Made by a program: the position numbers and the translations under genes. 45,677 nt of DNA from Gammaproteobacteria bacterium UBA2965 (lineage in GTDB: Bacteria; Pseudomonadota; Gammaproteobacteria; Pseudomonadales; Azotimanducaceae). The notes beneath the pieces were generated by a model that worked only from the letters and a program-made list of their open reading frames with translations, was not told where the DNA came from and ran no database searches. The stretch is from the NCBI GenBank assembly GCA_002348385.1, contig DEBD01000039.1:1100-46776 (forward strand), read 5' to 3'. Below are positions 1 through 6,321 of this stretch, piece after piece (the first letter of the stretch is position 1; each line of letters opens with the position of its first letter).

Positions 1-359
1 TCGGACTCGGCATAGATGGTGTCGCCCACGAACACGGGACCGGAGAGCTTCACGTCCGTCCAGCCCAGGTTGGCGATGGTTTTCTGGCTCACGTCCGACA
101 CCGACATGCCGGTGACCAGCGACAGGGTCAGGCAGGAGTTCACCAGCACCTGCCCGAACTCCGTATTGGCGCCGTACTCCTTGTCGAAATGCAGCGGGTG
201 CTGGTTCATGGTGAGCAGCGTAAACCAGGTGTTGTCGCTCTCTGTGATGGTCCTGCCCGGGCGGTGCTCGTAGGTGTCTCCCACCTCGAAATCTTCCAGG
301 TACCGACCGTAAGACTCCCGAAACCGACGTTCGCCAACTGGTTTTGCCTCTGCCACCAT
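1..359 (-). CDS. MaoC-family acyl-CoA (de)hydratase, 3' end missing
   Basis: About 119 N-terminal codons are present; the rest lies beyond the left edge. The translation contains a hot-dog hydratase segment: GRTITESDNTWFTLLTMNQH, then PLHFDKEYGA, LVNSCLTLSLVTGMSVSD and SGPVFVGDTIYAES. The D-x-x-x-x-H arrangement (D in ITESDN, H in NQHPLHFD) is the usual place of the MaoC catalytic Asp/His pair. The closest pattern I recognise is the mesaconyl-CoA/beta-methylmalyl-CoA hydratase branch, but the substrate cannot be fixed from the fragment. The ATG at 357-359 is supported by a Shine-Dalgarno GAGGAG (368-373, minus strand) 8 nt upstream. It starts 13 nt after the stop of the crotonase-like gene, so the two are very likely co-transcribed. 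Confidence 0.85.
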   Translation of the reverse strand, partial: MVAEAKPVGERRFRESYGRYLEDFEVGDTYEHRPGRTITESDNTWFTLLTMNQHPLHFDKEYGANTEFGQVLVNSCLTLSLVTGMSVSDVSQKTIANLGWTDVKLSGPVFVGDTIYAES

Positions 360-372
360 CTCTCGTACTCCT

Positions 373-1158
373 CTAGCGCCCGACGTACACGGGCTGACGC
401 TTTTCCAAGAAAGCGGCCACGCCTTCCTTCGAATCTTCAGTTTTGCGCAGAGCGCTGATCTGCTCCATGGCCCAGCTGCCTGTGTCGCGCCAGTCCGGGT
501 CCAGGGTGCGGCGCAAGCCGGCTTTGATGGCTTGCACCGCCAAGGGCGGATTGCCCGCAATCTTGTCCGCCAACTCCATGGCTGTGTCGATCAGGTCCTC
601 GTGAGGCACCACCCGGGAGACCAAGCGCATGGTAAGCGCTTCTTCGGCCGAGATGATCTCGCCGGTAAACAGCAGCTCTGCAGCCCGCTCCCGGCCCACC
701 AACTGGGCCAGGCGACCGAGGCCCGGCGCGTCGCAGCACAGCCCGCGCACCACAAACAGCTCGCCGAACTTGGCGTTCTCGGAGGCCACCCGAATATCGG
801 CCATGAGGGCCAGCTCCATGCCCCACCCCACCGCCGGACCGTTGACGGCCGCGATGATGGGGATGTCGGTATAGAGCAACGCATCCGCCAGAGGGGTCAA
901 ACCACCGGCTGCCTCGCGCCGGATCTCCTGTTCCGCCGGCGCTGGTTTGGTGCTGCCGAGAATCTGCTTCACGTCGTCGCCGGCGCAGAACGCGCGTCCG
1001 TTGCTGGTGAGCACCAGAGCCCGAGCCTTGCTCTGCCGCACGCAGTCTTCCAACTGCATGTACAGGTCGTAGTTCAACGAGTTCATGGCCTGGGGGCGGT
1101 TCAGCGTGATCACCCCCACATGGTCCTGCTCTTGGTACAACATGATGTCGTCGCTCAT
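373..1158 (-). CDS. Enoyl-CoA hydratase/isomerase (crotonase) family protein
   Basis: 261 aa, full length for a crotonase. Visible family blocks are NGRAFCAGDD (oxyanion-hole strand), AAVNGPAVGWGMELALMADI and ELLFTGEIISAEEA. The first catalytic Glu of hydratases (E144 of rat ECH) is kept in GWGMELA, but the second (E164, in FGQPEI) aligns with Phe in FGELFV. An Asp in CCDAPG lies where dienoyl-CoA isomerases carry a catalytic Asp, so simple 2-enoyl-CoA hydratase activity should not be assumed. The ATG at 1156-1158 is chosen because a strong purine-rich AAAGGGGG precedes it; the frame is open further upstream (to 1248) without family similarity. It is upstream of, and probably in operon with, the MaoC gene; both point to acyl-CoA metabolism. 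It is divergent from the selenoprotein gene across 88 nt. Confidence 0.88.
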   Translation of the reverse strand: MSDDIMLYQEQDHVGVITLNRPQAMNSLNYDLYMQLEDCVRQSKARALVLTSNGRAFCAGDDVKQILGSTKPAPAEQEIRREAAGGLTPLADALLYTDIPIIAAVNGPAVGWGMELALMADIRVASENAKFGELFVVRGLCCDAPGLGRLAQLVGRERAAELLFTGEIISAEEALTMRLVSRVVPHEDLIDTAMELADKIAGNPPLAVQAIKAGLRRTLDPDWRDTGSWAMEQISALRKTEDSKEGVAAFLEKRQPVYVGR

Positions 1159-1246
1159 CGTGCCCCCTTTTTGCCCACTTCGACGCCGAAATCGGGAGCA
1201 TACATCACCGCGGCAAGTTCGTATCATCGCGGGTAAGGTGAAACCC

Positions 1247-2176
1247 ATGCACGACGAGCCCGTAGACTACATCGAGCGCACCCGGCAGCAGTACGACGCG
1301 CTCGGATACCCGCCGTACCGCTGGGTAGAAAACGAGGACGATCCCCCGTTCACACCTGTAGCCAAACCCCTGGCTCAGGCCCGTGTGGGTCTCATCGCCT
1401 CAGGCGGCATCTATCGCAAGGGGCAAGTGGCCTTTCACTACCGCGACGACATCAGCGTGCGAGCGATTCCCACCGCTACGCCCACCAGCGAGCTGCGGGT
1501 TACCCACTTCGCCTACGACCTTACCGATGCCCGCGCGGATCCCAACGTGGTGTTCCCCCTGGATACGCTGCGCGACCTGGCCCGGGCCACGCGAATCGGT
1601 GAGCTGGCGCCTACGGCCTACACGTTCATGGGCGGCATCTACTCGTCACGCAAAGTGCGCGACATCATGGCGCCGGAGCTGGTCCACCGACTCATTGCCG
1701 ACGAAGTGGACGTGGCCATTCTGGTGCCTGTCTGACCCGTGTGCCATCAGTCCGTTGGACTGATCGCCCGGGCGCTGGAATCCCACGGCATTCCCACGAT
1801 CTGTTTGTCGAGCGCCTATTCCATCACGGCCGCGGTGCGTCCGCCGCGGGCAGCCTTTCTCGACTTTCCACTAGGACATACGGCAGGCAAACCCGGCGAC
1901 AAAGCCCTGCAGCGCAGGATCATGATCGACACGCTGTCTGCACTGGACGGGATTCAGATTCCGGGAAAGATCCGCACACTGAAATACCGCTGGTCCGAGG
2001 AAGACGCGTGGAAGAAAACGGCGATGCGACCTCAGCGCGGCAAAACAGCCTCCGACGACCGCGCGCAGCGATGGGAAACACCCCAATATCAGTTTCCCGA
2101 AGACAAAACCGAGGCCCAGCGGAATCTGGATGCCGGCGGCTGTCCGGGATGCATCTGGCTGCAAGCAACGGGCTAG
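1247..2176 (+). CDS. GrdB/PrdB-like selenoprotein with in-frame UGA (Sec163)
   Basis: A 309-residue protein if the TGA at 1733-1735 is decoded as selenocysteine. The reading frame is the same on both sides of the TGA and family-like sequence is continuous: FPLDTLRDL, AYTFMGGIYSS, DVAILVPV-U-PVCHQSVGLIARALE, GIPTICLSSAYS. It resembles the glycine/sarcosine/betaine/D-proline reductase selenoprotein B family, in which a Sec or Cys lies in a redox motif at this place. Here the motif is U163-P-V-C166. A second pair, C299-P-G-C302, sits ten residues from the C-terminus. A hairpin just after the TGA fits a bacterial SECIS. The ATG at 1247 follows GGTAAGGTG at 1232-1240. A TATCAT at 1222-1227 could be a -10 but has no good -35. 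Clostridial GrdB reduces substrates with GrdA; no grdA is seen here, so the substrate is unknown. It heads a five-gene run. Automatic annotation would split it into two genes or call it a pseudogene. Confidence 0.85.
1742..1768 (+). promoter_or_regulatory. Candidate bacterial SECIS hairpin after the UGA codon
   Basis: The arms ATCAGTCC (1746-1753) and GGACTGAT (1757-1764) are perfectly complementary over 8 bp around the loop GTT (1754-1756). After a C/C mismatch (1745/1765), two more pairs (1743-1744 with 1766-1767) extend the stem. The loop begins 18 nt after the TGA (1733-1735). This fits the published bacterial SECIS rules as I recall them: loop 16-37 nt from UGA, a 3-14 nt loop with a G among its first two bases, and an upper stem of 4-16 bp. 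The hairpin is translated as part of the Q-S-V-G-L-I segment, as expected for bacterial SECIS, which lie inside the ORF. SelB would bind it. I cannot compute the folding energy. Confidence 0.75.
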
Positions 2177-2219
2177 GCGACTTCGGCATTCACGACAATA
2201 AAAACAAGAGACAGGACAC

Positions 2220-3278
2220 ATGAGCGACGACTATCGCGATCGAATGCAGGAGTACGCGCAGCGCCTGATGGGCTACAAGACCGGCGAGATGGTGTCGCTC
2301 ATGGTGCACATCGGCGATGAGCTGGGGCTGTATCAGGCCATAGCGGGCCAGGACAGCATAGATGCCGCGGGCCTCGCCGCCAGCACCGGTCTGCATGAGC
2401 GCTGGTTGTCCGAGTGGCTGCGTGGGCAGGGTGCCGCCGGCATTATCGACCACCTGGGCGATGAGCAATTCCGACTGTCGGACGTGGCAGCCGAGGCGCT
2501 GCTCGACACGGAAAGCCCCGCCTATCTGCAGGGCTACTTCTTCAAACCCCCCTCGCACGAGATCGTGGAGCGAACCATTGATGCCTTTCGAACCGGCGTC
2601 GGCGTGAGCTGGGGCGACCACGGCGACAGCGCCTCGCATTTTCTATGCCGCACCAACCGACCGTTTCACCTGCAGCTGGCGCGCAAGATCATCCCACTCC
2701 TGGACGGTGTGGCGGACAGGCTCTCGGAGGGAGGCGCGGTTCTGGATGTGGGTTGCGGCTCCGGCACAGCGCTCACCGAGCTAGCAAAAGCATTCCCAGC
2801 ATCCCAATTCGTCGGCCTCGACCCGGCCGAGAACATGATCCGGGAAGCCAAAGAACGCTATAAGCATCTGCCCAACGTGCGTTTCGAGGTGGGCTATGGT
2901 GAGTCGCTGGATCAACCCAACACCTACGACCTGGTGACCACTTTTGATTGCATGCACGACATGACCGACCCGGTAGGCACCATGAACGCCGTGCATCGCG
3001 CGCTGAAGCCCGAAGGGTCCTGGCTGATCAAGGACATTCGCGCCAACGACACCTACCAAGAGAACCTGGAGATTCCGGTGGCGTCCATGATGTATGGCTT
3101 CTCAGTGCTGTTCTGCATGTCGTCCGCGCTCTCGCAGCCAGGCGGCGCAGGCCTCGGTACTCTGGGCTTTCCTCCGAACGTTTGCGAACGTCTGGGCTAC
3201 GACGCCGGTTTCAAGCAGGTGCGTCTGCTCGACTTCGACGGCGACCCGTTCAACAACTACTTCGAGCTAAAGCCCTAA
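2220..3278 (+). CDS. SAM-dependent methyltransferase with N-terminal winged-helix domain
   Basis: 352 aa. Residues about 20-110 form a winged-helix/dimerisation domain (VSLMVHIGDELGLYQAIAG, ASTGLHERWLSEWLRGQGAA). Residues about 165-300 are a class I Rossmann methyltransferase: motif I VLDVGCGSGTALTEL, acidic strand-2 end FVGLDPAENMI, motif post-I YGESLDQ and motif IV YDLVTTFDCMHDM. The layout matches small-molecule O/S/As-type methyltransferases; the acceptor is unknown. The ATG at 2220 follows AGGA (2213-2216) at short spacing. It lies 43 nt after the selenoprotein and 15 nt before the MFS gene, so it probably belongs to the same transcript. Methylation of a product of the upstream reductase is a possible role, but only an inference from position. 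Confidence 0.88.
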   Translation: MSDDYRDRMQEYAQRLMGYKTGEMVSLMVHIGDELGLYQAIAGQDSIDAAGLAASTGLHERWLSEWLRGQGAAGIIDHLGDEQFRLSDVAAEALLDTESPAYLQGYFFKPPSHEIVERTIDAFRTGVGVSWGDHGDSASHFLCRTNRPFHLQLARKIIPLLDGVADRLSEGGAVLDVGCGSGTALTELAKAFPASQFVGLDPAENMIREAKERYKHLPNVRFEVGYGESLDQPNTYDLVTTFDCMHDMTDPVGTMNAVHRALKPEGSWLIKDIRANDTYQENLEIPVASMMYGFSVLFCMSSALSQPGGAGLGTLGFPPNVCERLGYDAGFKQVRLLDFDGDPFNNYFELKP

Positions 3279-3293
3279 CCTCGGCCAGGCGCG

Positions 3294-4595
3294 GTGCAGA
3301 AGCTATTCAGCCTGAACCTGGTTCTGCTCTTGCAGGGCCAGACGGTGAGCCGTATCGGCTCAGCCATTGCCAGCCTGGCACTGTCGCTTTGGGTGCTTGA
3401 GACCACCGGCAGCGCCACCTACGTAGGATTGGTGATGTTGGGCACTTCCCTGCCCCTGCTGTTGTTCACTCCCATCGGCGGCGTGCTCGCCGACCGGCTG
3501 CCGCGGCGCACCTTGCTGGTGGGCGCAGACACCGCGGCCGGTCTTGCCCTGCTTTCCTTGGTGCTGCCGTTTTACGTGCTCGACAGTAGTGACCAGGTCG
3601 CCCTCATCTGGTTGGTGTGTGCCTTGATGGTTTCCAGTACCGCCATGGCCTTCTTCATGCCCGCCATCATGGCCGCCATCCCCGACATCGCCCCCAAGAG
3701 CCGGCTGGACGACGCCAACTCCCTGTTCGGCGTGGTGAACTCCGTTACCAACGTGGTGGGATCGGGTGTGGCGGGACTACTGTTTCGCGTGCTGGGCGGT
3801 CCCCTGCTTTTTATTCTCAACGGCGTGACCTTCCTGGTATCCGCCTTCTCCGAGCTGTTCCTCAAGCTACCGCCGCCTGAGCCGCGCGCAACCGAAGCGA
3901 CAGGCTATTGGGCGGACACCAAAGAAGGACTCAGCTACATCGCGGCCCACAAGGGACTGCGCAACTTGCTGCTGCTGTTCACCGCGTCCAATTTCATGTA
4001 CGCCCCCGCTATGGTGACCTTTCCCATCCTGGTCACACAGTTCCACAATCAGCCGCCGGATTGGCTGGGTTACATCTTTGGGGCGCTGGGACTGGGATCT
4101 ATGACGGGGCTTGCGCTATTCACCCGGGTGCATTCCGACGGTCCCGGGCGATTTCGATGGTTCACCGGCTGCATGGTGGCGCAGGGATGTACTCTGGCGA
4201 CGCTGGGAACCACGCCGAACGGGCAAATGGCCGTAGTGGTGTCATTCATCGCCGGCATCGCCATGGCCCCGGTGAACGTAATGTTCATGTCCGTCATCCA
4301 GGGTACGGTGCCCCGCGCCATTGTCGGGCGCGTCTCCAGCGTCGGCACGTTGATTACGGGCGCAAGTATGCCGCTGGGCTACGCGTTCGGCGGCATCGCG
4401 CTGGACCTCATGAACCGCAACGCCCCGCTCATGTTGTATCTCTGCGGCGCGGGAGCGGCCACCGTTGCCGTCTGGGTGTCCCTCAATGCAGACTATCGTC
4501 AGTACATGTCCACCCTAATTGGGAACTCCCATGAAGATGCTCGGCCTGCCGGGGCAAGACCCGGCCACCCAAGCCTGGATGACGACGCTGCTTGA
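3294..4595 (+). CDS. MFS exporter (EntS/MFS_3-like)
   Basis: 433 aa starting at GTG 3294, with AGGCG just upstream. About 12 hydrophobic segments are visible, for example LVMLGTSLPLLLFTPIGGVL, GLALLSLVLPFYVLD and LVTQFHNQPPDWLGYIFGAL. The loop GGVLADRLPRRTLL is the conserved MFS motif A between TM2 and TM3. The sequence resembles the EntS/multidrug-exporter branch of the inner-membrane major facilitator superfamily, so export of a small molecule is the best guess; the substrate is unknown. The C-terminal tail (NSHEDARPAGARPGHPS...) is hydrophilic and its last 65 nt overlap the start of the next gene. The overlap and the 15-nt gap upstream tie it to the same operon. Confidence 0.9.
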   Translation: MQKLFSLNLVLLLQGQTVSRIGSAIASLALSLWVLETTGSATYVGLVMLGTSLPLLLFTPIGGVLADRLPRRTLLVGADTAAGLALLSLVLPFYVLDSSDQVALIWLVCALMVSSTAMAFFMPAIMAAIPDIAPKSRLDDANSLFGVVNSVTNVVGSGVAGLLFRVLGGPLLFILNGVTFLVSAFSELFLKLPPPEPRATEATGYWADTKEGLSYIAAHKGLRNLLLLFTASNFMYAPAMVTFPILVTQFHNQPPDWLGYIFGALGLGSMTGLALFTRVHSDGPGRFRWFTGCMVAQGCTLATLGTTPNGQMAVVVSFIAGIAMAPVNVMFMSVIQGTVPRAIVGRVSSVGTLITGASMPLGYAFGGIALDLMNRNAPLMLYLCGAGAATVAVWVSLNADYRQYMSTLIGNSHEDARPAGARPGHPSLDDDAA

Positions 4596-5034
4596 AGCCA
4601 TTGGCGACGCCAACGACACCTGCACGGTCGCCCGCTACCGACACTGGGATAGCGATCAACAGCCCGACGTGAAATTCGAAGCCGCTCAGATAGATACCCA
4701 CTCCGTGGATCTCCTTGTCGGGAAGTCCCTGGGCACCATGATTTCACTGGTGGCACACAAAGGCCACGGTCTCGCGCCCGAGCGGGCAGTCTTCATCGGG
4801 CTGCCGTTGGTGGCTTATTCCGACGGCTTGAGGGACACGCTGCGCGAGTTCGCATCCACCACGCCCACCCTGTTCATCCAGCAGACGGCGGATCGCACCG
4901 CTGCTTATTCCGACGTCGTTGAGTGCATAGGGGATTGCCCGCAGGCCACCACCGTGGAGGTGGCTGGGAGCGACCATGTGTACAGCGACATCGAGGAGCT
5001 TCGGGCGATCATCACCGGTTGGCTGGCCGGTTGA
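4531..5034 (+). CDS. Small alpha/beta-fold hydrolase
   Basis: 167 aa from ATG 4531 (ATG 4537 and TTG 4519 are alternatives). The nucleophile elbow G-K-S-L-G (in VDLLVGKSLGTMISLVAHK) supplies the putative catalytic Ser, and a late His is present in VAGSDHVYSDIEEL; PTLFIQQTADRTAAYSDV is the usual acidic-residue strand region. The protein is short compared with classic alpha/beta hydrolases (250-300 aa) and resembles the compact KANL3/Tex30-type hydrolases. Substrate unknown. It overlaps the MFS gene by 65 nt and ends 9 nt before the ArsC-like gene, which indicates translational coupling within the operon. Confidence 0.8.
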   Translation: MKMLGLPGQDPATQAWMTTLLEAIGDANDTCTVARYRHWDSDQQPDVKFEAAQIDTHSVDLLVGKSLGTMISLVAHKGHGLAPERAVFIGLPLVAYSDGLRDTLREFASTTPTLFIQQTADRTAAYSDVVECIGDCPQATTVEVAGSDHVYSDIEELRAIITGWLAG

Positions 5035-5043
5035 CGCACCTAC

Positions 5044-5556
5044 TTGAGCGCACGCGTGACTGACAGGATTTACAACGTACTCTTCTTGTGCAGGGGCAAT
5101 TCGGCGCGAAGCATCCTGGCGGAACAGCTATTGGAACGCCTGGGCGGGGGCCGTTTCGGCGCTTACAGCGCGGGATCGCAACCGACTGGCCGCGTGCATC
5201 CCATGGCCGTCGCACTACTCGGGCGCAAGGGGTACGCCACGAATGACTTGCGCAGCAAGAGCTGGTCCGAATACGCCGCGCCAGGCGCGCCCGCCATGGA
5301 TCTCGTGATCACGGTATGCGATGCGGCCGGCGCAGAAACCTGCCCAATCTGGCCCGCCCACCCACTGAGCGTTCACTGGGGCATCCCAGATCCCGCCGCC
5401 GTGGATGGGAACGAGCAGTCCCGCGAGGCAGCCTTCCTGAGCGCCTTCGAGAACCTACACCAACGGATAACCTATCTGGTCAGCCTGCCCGTCGAGTCGA
5501 TGGATCGACGGACACTTGCACGCACACTGACAGCAGTCAGCTCAGGGCCCGCTTAG
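5044..5556 (+). CDS. ArsC-type arsenate reductase / low-molecular-weight phosphatase family
   Basis: 170 aa from TTG 5044 (GTG 5056 is an equally possible start). The P-loop is VLFLCRGNSARSILAEQLL, with the catalytic Cys and the downstream Arg of the CX5R signature; the N-S-A-R-S form is typical of thioredoxin-linked ArsC. The second redox region, TVCDAAGAETCPIWP, carries the two Cys that relay electrons in this family, and the Asp of DPAAVDG is the expected general acid. These features favour arsenate reductase over a plain protein tyrosine phosphatase. It is last in the five-gene plus-strand run. No arsB, arsR or arsH neighbour is visible, so a role in classic arsenic resistance is not supported by context. 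Confidence 0.85.
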   Translation: MSARVTDRIYNVLFLCRGNSARSILAEQLLERLGGGRFGAYSAGSQPTGRVHPMAVALLGRKGYATNDLRSKSWSEYAAPGAPAMDLVITVCDAAGAETCPIWPAHPLSVHWGIPDPAAVDGNEQSREAAFLSAFENLHQRITYLVSLPVESMDRRTLARTLTAVSSGPA

Positions 5557-5635
5557 CGGCTCGCCGCAGCGATAGCGACCGCCTACGCGCACGCAGGCTC
5601 GGCTATCATGGAGCGCCACACCAAAGGAGTGAACA

Positions 5636-6154
5636 ATGAACACCAAACCGTTCGGGCAGCGATGGGCTGGAGCCCTGGGGTTTTACCTTTGCCTGTTGCC
5701 GGGGATGGTTGCGGCCGATGCTGTCCAGGGTTCGGTCTCGGATCTCGCGTGGATGAGCGGATCCTGGTCGGGTCCCATGGGCGGCGGGCTAACTCTCGAA
5801 GAGAACTGGAACCAGCCGGCCAACGGAACCATCGCCTGCCTCATGCGCATGGGCGGAAACGGCAAGACCAACATTGTGGAGCTCATCCTAATCGAAGACA
5901 GCGGTGACTCCCTGGTCTTCCGAGTGCGCCAATGGCGGCCTGGGCTGGTGCCGCTGGACCCACCCGGGCAGACCATGCGCCTCGATGAGTTGGGCGAGCA
6001 ACGGGTCAGCTTTGTAGCCGCCGATTCGGTTGGAGGATTCAACCGACTAACCTACAGCCGGCCGCAACCCGACATCTTTCAGATCGACGTGGAGCCCCGC
6101 CAGGGCGAGGCGTTTCAGCTTCAGTTGAGGCCCACCTCACCTTCCAATCCCTAG
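5636..6154 (+). CDS. Periplasmic DUF6265-domain protein
   Basis: 172 aa. The N-terminus MNTKPFGQRWAGALGFYLCL...GMVAADA is a clear signal peptide, probably cleaved near AADA. The mature part has the DUF6265 pattern: DLAWMSGSWSG, LEENWNQPANGTIACLMRM, followed by beta strands and LTYSRPQPDIFQIDVE. Function unknown for the family; a small beta-barrel-like exported protein is likely. A strong Shine-Dalgarno AAAGGAG lies a few bases before the ATG. It is separated from arsC by 79 nt and probably has its own promoter. A GC-rich hairpin follows 12 nt after the stop. Confidence 0.8.
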   Translation: MNTKPFGQRWAGALGFYLCLLPGMVAADAVQGSVSDLAWMSGSWSGPMGGGLTLEENWNQPANGTIACLMRMGGNGKTNIVELILIEDSGDSLVFRVRQWRPGLVPLDPPGQTMRLDELGEQRVSFVAADSVGGFNRLTYSRPQPDIFQIDVEPRQGEAFQLQLRPTSPSNP

Positions 6155-6166
6155 AAGTATTCGCCA

Positions 6167-6185
6167 GCGCGCGGAACTCGCGCGC
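6167..6185 (+). terminator. GC-rich hairpin after the DUF6265 gene
   Basis: A perfect 7-bp stem, GCGCGCG (6167-6173) with CGCGCGC (6179-6185), surrounds the loop GAACT. It begins 12 nt after the DUF6265 stop codon and lies between convergent genes. No T-run follows on either strand, so it is at best a Rho-assisted or attenuating terminator. The rest of 6186-6321 holds no gene I can support; a second small hairpin (GCCGC/GCGGC, 6297-6311) lies near the end of the GAPDH gene. Confidence 0.35.
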
Positions 6186-6321
6186 CCGGGCCTATAGGAC
6201 TCAGGATGACTCGGTGCAGATGGTGAGCTGACCGGCCTGGAACGCCGCGGGCTGCTGGAAGCAACCAAGTCGCTGCCCACCCAGCAGCACGCCCATGCCG
6301 CCATATGCGGCGCTGGGCGCC

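Noticed and set aside
1739..2176. The region after TGA 1733-1735 as a separate gene starting at GTG 1739
   Set aside because: There is no ribosome site, the start would lie inside a conserved redox motif, and the frame is that of the upstream part; a Sec codon with a SECIS-like hairpin explains it better. A frameshift is also not needed, because the frame does not change.
6297..6311. Small hairpin GCCGC-CATAT-GCGGC as GAPDH terminator
   Set aside because: Only 5 bp and no U-run in the minus-strand direction; too weak to list as a feature.
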